Of a stretch of 10,052 nt of DNA, positions 5,752 to 10,052 are shown piece by piece. Position 1 is the first letter of the stretch. Each line of letters starts with the position of its first letter. Source of the stretch: Paracoccaceae bacterium (lineage in GTDB: Bacteria > Pseudomonadota > Alphaproteobacteria > Rhodobacterales > Rhodobacteraceae); contig PUNI01000262.1 in the NCBI GenBank assembly GCA_003551745.1, forward strand, positions 1 through 10,052. Reading direction: 5' to 3'. The notes below the pieces were generated by a model. The model was not told the DNA's origin and ran no database searches. It saw nothing but the letters and a program-made list of their open reading frames with translations. The translations under genes and the position numbers were made by a program.

Positions 5752-6996
5752 ATGTTGAAGGTTCTCGCCAGCGCCTGGGCGCTGCTGCTCGGCATAGGCC
5801 TGCTGATGGTGGGCAACGGCGTGCAGGGCACGCTCCTGGGCGTGCGTGGCGCCATCGAGGGGTTTTCGACCTTCGAGATGTCGCTGGTGATGTCGGCCTA
5901 TTTCCTGGGCTTTCTCGGCGGCTCGAAGCTGGCGCCCGAGATGATCCGCCGGGTCGGACATGTGCGGGTCTTCGCCGCCCTGGGCTCGATGATCTCGGCG
6001 GTGCTGCTGCTTTACGCGGTGATCCCTGACTGGATCGCCTGGACGCTGATGCGCGTGGTGATCGGCTTCTGCTTCTCGGGCGTCTACGTCACCGCCGAGA
6101 GCTGGCTGAACAACGCGGCCTCCAACGAGAACCGGGGCAAGGCGCTGTCGCTCTACATGATCGTGCAGATGCTGGGCATCATTGCGGCCCAGGGCTTGAT
6201 GAACTTCGCCGATCCGGCCGGTTTCCTGCTCTTCGTCATCCCTTCGGTGCTGGTGTCTCTGGCCTTCGCACCGGTGCTGCTGTCGGTGGCGCCGGCACCG
6301 CTCTTCGAGGGCACGAAGGCGATGCGACTGGTGGAACTCTACCGCTTCTCGCCCCTGGGCTGCGTGGGTATGTTTCTGATGGGCGGGGTGTTCGCAGCCT
6401 TCTTCGGGATGGCCTCGGTCTGGGGCACGCTCGCCGGCCTGAGCGTGTTCGAGATCTCGCTCTTCGTGTCGGCGATCTTCGCGGGCGGGCTGGTCATGCA
6501 GTACCCCATCGGCTGGATCTCCGACCGCATGGACCGGCGCAAGCTGATCGGCCTGGTCGCGGCGATCTGTGCGGTGGTGGCGATGGTGCCGGTCATCCTG
6601 TCGCCCGGGCTCTGGGGGCTTCTGGCGGTGGGCTTCGTGGTCGGCGGGATCTCGAACCCGCTCTATGCTCTGCTTCTGGCCCACACGGGCGACTTCCTGC
6701 ATCGCGACGACATGGCCGCCGCCTCGGGCGGGCTTCTGTTCGTGAACGGTCTGGGCGCGGTCAGCGGACCGATCGTGGCGGGCTGGCTGATGGAGGTGAT
6801 CGGGCCCGACGGCTTCTTCCTGCAGATCGCCGTGCTCGTCGGCATGGTCGCGGCCTATGCCGCCTGGCGGATGACGCGTCGGCCGGCCCCGGCCGTGGAG
6901 ACGACAGCCCCCTTCACGGCGGTCACGCCTGCGGCCTCGGCGATCGCCGCCGGCGCCGCCGCCGAGACCGGGATGGAGGACGAGGTTTCGGCCTGA
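5752..6996 (+). CDS. Major facilitator superfamily permease, YcaD-like
   Basis: A 414-residue inner-membrane MFS permease with about twelve predicted helices. The first half begins with a helix at about 5-27, has a helix pair around 41-90 with the loop GGSKLAPEMIRRVGHVRVF (56-74) standing in for motif A, and a helix near 96-115 followed by VYVTAESWLNNAASNENRGKA (111-131), which resembles the YcaD/UMF-type subgroup. The second half has the loop YPIGWISDRMDRRKLI (251-266), a clear G-x-x-x-D-R-x-x-R-R motif A. The last helix ends near residue 373. A 40-residue Ala/Thr-rich tail (375-414) looks disordered and cytoplasmic. Start ATG 5752 follows AAGGGA (5738-5743) by eight bases. The 69-base gap after queA allows cotranscription. 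The substrate is not recognisable; relatives are annotated as sugar, purine or drug transporters without firm basis. Confidence 0.88.
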   Translation: MLKVLASAWALLLGIGLLMVGNGVQGTLLGVRGAIEGFSTFEMSLVMSAYFLGFLGGSKLAPEMIRRVGHVRVFAALGSMISAVLLLYAVIPDWIAWTLMRVVIGFCFSGVYVTAESWLNNAASNENRGKALSLYMIVQMLGIIAAQGLMNFADPAGFLLFVIPSVLVSLAFAPVLLSVAPAPLFEGTKAMRLVELYRFSPLGCVGMFLMGGVFAAFFGMASVWGTLAGLSVFEISLFVSAIFAGGLVMQYPIGWISDRMDRRKLIGLVAAICAVVAMVPVILSPGLWGLLAVGFVVGGISNPLYALLLAHTGDFLHRDDMAAASGGLLFVNGLGAVSGPIVAGWLMEVIGPDGFFLQIAVLVGMVAAYAAWRMTRRPAPAVETTAPFTAVTPAASAIAAGAAAETGMEDEVSA

Positions 6997-7073
6997 GCCG
7001 CTACCCCCGGTGGCAAGCCGGCCAGATCGACGGCGCGCCATGCGGCAGCCGGGCAGCGCGCCTGCGCAGCACG

Positions 7074-7095
7074 AAAAAAGGAGCCCGAAGGCTCC
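7074..7095 (-). terminator. Rho-independent terminator of the M23 peptidase-bactofilin operon
   Basis: Read on the minus strand, GGAGCC (7095-7090), loop TTCG (7089-7086), GGCTCC (7085-7080) is followed directly by six T (7079-7074). The C(UUCG)G tetraloop is exceptionally stable, and the stem can be lengthened with A-U and G-U pairs by the flanking bases 7096-7100. It lies 31 bases after the bactofilin stop. On the plus strand the hairpin is followed only by TCTCTG, so termination of the convergent MFS transcript would be weaker. Confidence 0.93.
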
Positions 7096-7126
7096 TCTCT
7101 GTTCAACACCCGGCCTTCGCCGCCGG

Positions 7127-7660
7127 TCAGCCCTTTTCGGCGGTCTTGGCCGGTTGGGGGGCGGGAGAGGGGACCGGCTGAGGGCGCGCTCCCGTCGGCT
7201 GGGCGGCCGCCGGACGGGCGCCGCCGATCGGGTCGTCCTGCCGCTGGACCGACCCCTCGAAATGGGCGCCGGACTCGATGGCGATCGTCTTGTGGATGAT
7301 GTCGCCCTCGACGCGCGCGCTGGACGAGAGCCTGACCTTCAGCCCGCGCACACGCCCGACGATGCGGCCGTTGATGACGACATCGTCGGCCACGATCTCG
7401 CCGCGGATGGTGGCGCCATCGCCGACCGTAAGAAGATGGGCACGGATGTCGCCGTCGACGGTGCCCTCGACGATGATGTCGCCGGTCGTGCTGAGGTTGC
7501 CGGTCACGGTGAGATCGGACGAGAGCACCGAGGCCGGGGGTTTCGCCTTCGGTGCGGGGGCGGACTCGCCGCTCCGGGTCGACATCGGTTCGACCGCGCG
7601 CGGCGCTTCCTCTTCCGGCTTTCGCGGACCTGGATCGTTGATCCTGCTCTTAGAAAACAT
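7127..7660 (-). CDS. Bactofilin (polymer-forming cytoskeletal protein)
   Basis: Bactofilins polymerise without nucleotide into filaments or patches at the inner membrane and act as scaffolds for cell-shape enzymes. This 177-residue protein has the standard layout. The N-terminus MFSKSRINDP resembles the short MFSK-type membrane-targeting peptide described for Caulobacter BacA. A Pro/Ala/Glu-rich linker follows (to about 43), then the beta-helical bactofilin domain (about 44-142) with repeating V-x-G-x-(I/V) strands (TVTGNLSTTGDIIVEGTVDG, TIRGEIVADDVVINGRIVG, ARVEGDI), and a Pro/Ala-rich disordered tail (143-177). Its ATG lies inside the end of the upstream M23 peptidase gene (11-base overlap), with AAGGG (7674-7670) nine bases upstream; translational coupling is likely. 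Partner inference: the filament localises the peptidase. The gene ends the operon before a strong terminator. BacA versus BacB type cannot be decided. Confidence 0.94.
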   Translation of the reverse strand: MFSKSRINDPGPRKPEEEAPRAVEPMSTRSGESAPAPKAKPPASVLSSDLTVTGNLSTTGDIIVEGTVDGDIRAHLLTVGDGATIRGEIVADDVVINGRIVGRVRGLKVRLSSSARVEGDIIHKTIAIESGAHFEGSVQRQDDPIGGARPAAAQPTGARPQPVPSPAPQPAKTAEKG

Positions 7661-8981
7661 TTCTGGCAGCCCTTATGTAGGTCATCGGATTCACGGGATT
7701 GGACCCGATGCGGACCTCGTAGTGGAGGTGCACACCCGTGGATCTTCCGGTTGTTCCCATACCACCGATCCGCTGGCCGCGCGAGACCCTATCCCCGACC
7801 TTCACGTCGATCGAGGAAAGGTGAGCATAGAGGGTTTCGATACCGAAGGCGTGGCGCACGATCACCGTGTTTCCATAGCCGCCGTGCCAGCCGGCACGGG
7901 TGACGGTGCCCTCGGCCGTCGACAGGATGGCCGTGCCGCGCGGGCCCGCGAAATCGACGCCCGAGTGCATGCGCGTCCGGCCGGTCTTGGGGTCGCGCCG
8001 GTTGCCGAAGCCCGACGTGAAGCGCACGTTGCTGCGAACCGGGCTGGCGAACGGCGCCCGCTCGGCGGCGATCCGGTAAAGGTTGACCCGGTCGAGCCCG
8101 ACGAGAATGTCGTTGGCCCGGCTTTCCACCCCGTCCTCGTCGAGGCTGCCACGGGTCGAGATCGAGACCGGCCGCACCCGGTCTTCGGGCCGGACATAGG
8201 CGCTGCGCACCTGCTCCAGCAGCCGTTCCGGCGGCAGGCCGGCATCGCGGAACATCCGTTCGAGCGGCTGCATCGAGACCGAGACCGCCTCTTCCAGCCG
8301 CGCGAAGATGACGTTGTTGCGGTCCTCGGCCAGCCGCTGCTCGAGCGCGAGATGCTCGGCCTCGCGCCGGGCCTGCTCGGCCGCCGTGGCGATCACGTCG
8401 CGCTGGTCGGCGGTCTGCTCGAGGGCCTCCACGAGAAACCCGAGGGCATCCTCCATGTCGGCCGCGCGGTCGGCGGCCATCACAGGTTCCGCGTCGGCGC
8501 TGGCCTCGACCCGCGCCAGCGCGCGCCGTGCGTCTTCGCGCTCGCGCATCGTCCGGCGCAACGTCGCCTGCACCACCGACACGGCGGTCTCCATTTCCCG
8601 GCGCCGCTCCTCGGAGGCCAGCAGCGCCGACTGCATCCGCGAGACCTGTTCCATCGCCGTGGCGAAGCGCTCCTGTGCGCGCAGCGCTTCCTCGGCCCGG
8701 AGATCGCGCTCTGCTGCCAGCGTGTCGAGCCGGGCCTCGTAGACGCGCTGCTCGCGGGCCGCCTGCTCGCGCAGGGTGCCTGCGCCGATGCTGTCGATCA
8801 GGAAGACGGCGGTGACGATGATCGTCCACCCCACCACCAAGGCGGTGCCGCCGAGGCCGACGATCTGCGCCAGCGGGCTGAGGCGGATGAAGCGGGTTTC
8901 CGTGTCCGACCGGAGGAAGAGGCGACGTTCGGGGATCTTGCGCGACAGGGCCGCGTTCACATGCTCGCTCAGGCTTCGCAA
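7650..8981 (-). CDS. Membrane-anchored M23 (LytM-type) zinc endopeptidase with coiled coil
   Basis: A predicted periplasmic peptidoglycan endopeptidase, 443 residues from a TTG start. Layout: cytoplasmic tail 1-36 with many Arg; one membrane helix about 38-63; a long Glu/Arg/Ala-rich coiled coil, about 68-235; a linker; and the M23 domain, about 310-435. The zinc ligands are intact: HSGVD with His339 and Asp343, and HLH with His420, while YAHLS His387 and His418 complete the catalytic set. It is therefore likely an active hydrolase, unlike degenerate LytM regulators such as EnvC. TTG 8981 is chosen because GAGGA (8993-8989) lies seven bases upstream and the resulting SEHVNAALSRKIPERRLF is typical of rhodobacterial homologues I recall. 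The frame remains open to 9320, but that extension is Arg/Ser-rich and overlaps bcp. The architecture matches bactofilin-associated M23 peptidases, and the bactofilin gene follows directly. Confidence 0.92.
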   Translation of the reverse strand: MRSLSEHVNAALSRKIPERRLFLRSDTETRFIRLSPLAQIVGLGGTALVVGWTIIVTAVFLIDSIGAGTLREQAAREQRVYEARLDTLAAERDLRAEEALRAQERFATAMEQVSRMQSALLASEERRREMETAVSVVQATLRRTMREREDARRALARVEASADAEPVMAADRAADMEDALGFLVEALEQTADQRDVIATAAEQARREAEHLALEQRLAEDRNNVIFARLEEAVSVSMQPLERMFRDAGLPPERLLEQVRSAYVRPEDRVRPVSISTRGSLDEDGVESRANDILVGLDRVNLYRIAAERAPFASPVRSNVRFTSGFGNRRDPKTGRTRMHSGVDFAGPRGTAILSTAEGTVTRAGWHGGYGNTVIVRHAFGIETLYAHLSSIDVKVGDRVSRGQRIGGMGTTGRSTGVHLHYEVRIGSNPVNPMTYIRAARNVF

Positions 8982-8988
8982 GTCGGCG

Positions 8989-8993
8989 TCCTC
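8989..8993 (-). promoter_or_regulatory. Ribosome binding site supporting the TTG start of the M23 peptidase
   Basis: Minus-strand GAGGA, seven bases before TTG (8981-8979). No ATG in this frame lies nearby; the next candidate downstream is a GTG about 21 bases further in (His-Val-Asn-Ala), which would have no such site. Confidence 0.6.
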
Positions 8994-9069
8994 GTCTGCT
9001 GCCCCACGCCCTTGGCTCCGCTGTCTCTTCGGACTGCGCCCTTGTGACGGCGCTTGGAGCACTGCTAGC

Positions 9070-9099
9070 CTGATAGGCGAGGCGGGATTCCTCGCGCAA
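9070..9099 (-). promoter_or_regulatory. Weak candidate promoter with internal inverted repeat upstream of the M23 gene
   Basis: The 265-base gap 8982-9246 between bcp and the M23 peptidase gene is the natural place for a promoter. On the minus strand, TTGCGC (9099-9094) and TATCAG (9075-9070) are 18 bases apart. Between and touching them is an inverted repeat, GCGAGG (plus-strand 9077-9082) and CCTCGC (9090-9095), with a 7-base spacer, which could be an operator or chance. I see no coding sequence elsewhere in the gap and no clear terminator for bcp. Confidence 0.25.
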
Positions 9100-9246
9100 C
9101 CCGATATGCTGCGATGCGCCGCGGGATCGGCACAATCTGGCGCGGTTGGGCGGAATCTTGCCGAGTTTTTCGGGGGAGAGGTCGCGCGGAGCCGGGAAAT
9201 GCCGCCGGCCCCGTGCGATGTGAAGCGCAGCGTGGCCGCCCCGGGA

Positions 9247-9708
9247 TCAAAGGCCGCTGGCGGCTTCCAGAACCTCGTCGACATGGCCCGGGACCTTGAC
9301 CTTGCGCCAGACGCGCGCAACGCGGCCGTCGCCGTCGATCAGGAAGGTCGCCCTTTCGATCCCCATGTATTTCTTCCCATACATGTTCTTCTCGACCCAG
9401 ACGCCATAGCGTTCGCAGACGTCGGACTCCGCGTCGGAGGCGAGGATGACGCCGAGGCCGTGCTTCTTCACGAACTTGTCGTGGCTCGCGACACTGTCCT
9501 TGGAGACGCCGACGACGGTCGCGCCGGCCTTCGCGAAGGCCTCCGCCGCCTCGGTGAAGCCGACCGCCTCCTTGGTGCAGCCCGAGGTGTCGTCCTTGGG
9601 ATAGAAGTAGAGCACCACCTTGGAGGGGCGGAGAGCGGCGAGGGAGACCTCGCCGCCGCCGTCGCGGGGCAGGGTGAAGTCCGGGGCGATCTCGCCAGTG
9701 TCGGGCAT
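9247..9708 (-). CDS. bcp: Thioredoxin-dependent thiol peroxidase, Bcp/PrxQ family
   Basis: A 153-residue cytosolic peroxiredoxin that reduces hydrogen peroxide and organic hydroperoxides, recycled by thioredoxin or similar. The peroxidatic site YPKDDTSGCT has Pro37, Thr41 and Cys44 in the usual P-x-x-x-T-x-x-C order. Further family marks are PDFTLPRDGGGEVSL (9-23), VVGVSKDS (65-72), ERYGVWVEKNMYGKKYMGI (99-117) and RATFLIDGDG (119-128). In E. coli Bcp a resolving cysteine lies five residues after the peroxidatic one; here that position (49) is Val, so resolution must use Cys98 or an external thiol. The start ATG 9708 follows a perfect AAGGAGG (9720-9714) by five bases. The gene follows ssb by 65 bases on the same strand; a shared transcript is possible but not shown. 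Confidence 0.95.
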   Translation of the reverse strand: MPDTGEIAPDFTLPRDGGGEVSLAALRPSKVVLYFYPKDDTSGCTKEAVGFTEAAEAFAKAGATVVGVSKDSVASHDKFVKKHGLGVILASDAESDVCERYGVWVEKNMYGKKYMGIERATFLIDGDGRVARVWRKVKVPGHVDEVLEAASGL

Positions 9709-9713
9709 GGCAG

Positions 9714-9720
9714 CCTCCTT
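9714..9720 (-). promoter_or_regulatory. Consensus ribosome binding site of bcp
   Basis: Minus-strand AAGGAGG, five bases before ATG 9708-9706. It fixes the start of the bcp gene. Confidence 0.85.
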
Positions 9721-9773
9721 GCAGCCGAATCTACGCAGCGGGTTCTAGCAGGCGGTCGCCATGCGGACAGGGG

Positions 9774-10052
9774 TCAGAAAGGGATTTCGTCGTCGAGATC
9801 CTGATAGCCGCCGCTTCCAGAGCCGCTGCCCTGCCGCTTGTCGTCGCCGAAGTCGGAGCGGCGGTCATCGCCTAAGCCGCCGCCGGCATCGCCGCTGCGG
9901 CTGTCGAGCAAGACCATCTGCGCTCCGATGGTGCGCAGAACGACTTCGGTGCTGTAGCGGTCCTGGCCGGACTGGTCCTGCCACTTGCGGGTCTCAAGCT
10001 GGCCTTCCAGATAGACCTTTGAGCCCTTGCGCAGATACTGCTCGGCGATCCG
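9774..10052 (-). CDS. ssb: Single-stranded DNA-binding protein SSB, 3' part (5' end outside window)
   Basis: SSB coats single-stranded DNA during replication, recombination and repair and recruits partners through its C-terminal tip. The last 92 codons are visible on the minus strand, entering from the right edge in frame at base 10052; no start codon falls inside the window. The visible part begins in the OB fold with [20 protein letters not shown] and [17 protein letters not shown], the classic SSB strand pattern. It passes into a Gly/Ser/Asp-rich disordered linker (about visible residues 51-85) and ends in DDEIPF, the near-invariant acidic tip that binds SSB-interacting proteins. The stop is TGA at 9776-9774. 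The N-terminal half of the OB fold cannot be judged. The 65-base gap to bcp holds no recognisable terminator. Confidence 0.97.
   Translation of the reverse strand, partial: RIAEQYLRKGSKVYLEGQLETRKWQDQSGQDRYSTEVVLRTIGAQMVLLDSRSGDAGGGLGDDRRSDFGDDKRQGSGSGSGGYQDLDDEIPF

Noticed and set aside
4093..7041. A 982-codon open frame on the minus strand opposite metZ, queA and the MFS gene
   Set aside because: Its His/Arg/Gly-rich low-complexity translation is the typical antisense shadow of GC-rich genes; the plus-strand genes there have clear family motifs.
7278..9047. A 589-codon plus-strand open frame
   Set aside because: It lies opposite the bactofilin and M23 peptidase genes, which have intact domains; the plus-strand translation has no recognisable domain.
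9161..9173. Small inverted repeat CCGA-GTTTT-TCGG in the bcp-M23 gap
   Set aside because: A four-base stem with no T-run after it in either direction is not a credible terminator.
8982..9320. N-terminal extension of the M23 peptidase frame
   Set aside because: It overlaps bcp on the same strand, is Arg/Ser-rich without family resemblance, and a TTG with a ribosome binding site exists at 8981.
8776..9804. A 342-codon plus-strand open frame
   Set aside because: It runs antisense to the M23 N-terminus and the whole of bcp, whose peroxiredoxin motifs are unmistakable.

Overview
The window is about 10 kb of GC-rich (high-60s percent by eye), densely packed chromosomal DNA from an alphaproteobacterium, most likely a member of the Rhodobacteraceae. 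Pointers are the ftsY / EamA-type transporter / yciB order, an alphaproteobacterial SAM-II type riboswitch in front of metZ, a bactofilin paired with a membrane-anchored M23 peptidase, and an alphaproteobacterial-style Bcp. Nothing looks like a phage, insertion sequence, CRISPR array or foreign island, and base composition is even throughout.

Left block, plus strand (1-2269): the 3' part of ftsY (SRP receptor GTPase; its 5' end lies outside the window), a 10-helix EamA/DMT permease starting at GTG 751, and yciB (septation protein A family). They are spaced 10 and 13 bases apart and probably form one transcript. A 66-base convergent gap (2270-2335) with a short 14-bp tandem repeat separates them from yfcG.

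Sulfur block (2336-5682): yfcG (Nu-class glutathione S-transferase/disulfide reductase, minus strand) is divergent from metZ (O-succinylhomoserine sulfhydrylase, plus strand). The 195-base intergenic region holds a candidate promoter and, directly after it, a sequence matching the SAM-II aptamer. metZ is therefore predicted to be shut down when S-adenosylmethionine is plentiful. After a 206-base gap containing a 20-bp palindrome and a larger hairpin comes queA, whose enzyme uses SAM as ribosyl donor in queuosine biosynthesis, and then a 12-helix MFS permease.

Right block, minus strand (7074-10052): ssb (3' part only) and bcp (thiol peroxidase), then an M23 endopeptidase with a cytoplasmic tail, one membrane helix and a coiled coil, then a bactofilin whose start codon lies inside the end of the peptidase gene. 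A strong UUCG-loop intrinsic terminator closes this block at 7095-7074 and also marks the convergent boundary with the MFS gene. The peptidase/bactofilin pair is a likely cell-shape module: the bactofilin polymer would position the periplasmic hydrolase through its cytoplasmic tail.

The most notable items are the SAM-II riboswitch with its promoter and alternative downstream pairings, the 11-base overlap in which the bactofilin membrane-targeting codons double as the peptidase C-terminus, and the probable TTG start of the peptidase. I found no clearly novel system. Most of the window is ordinary core genome.
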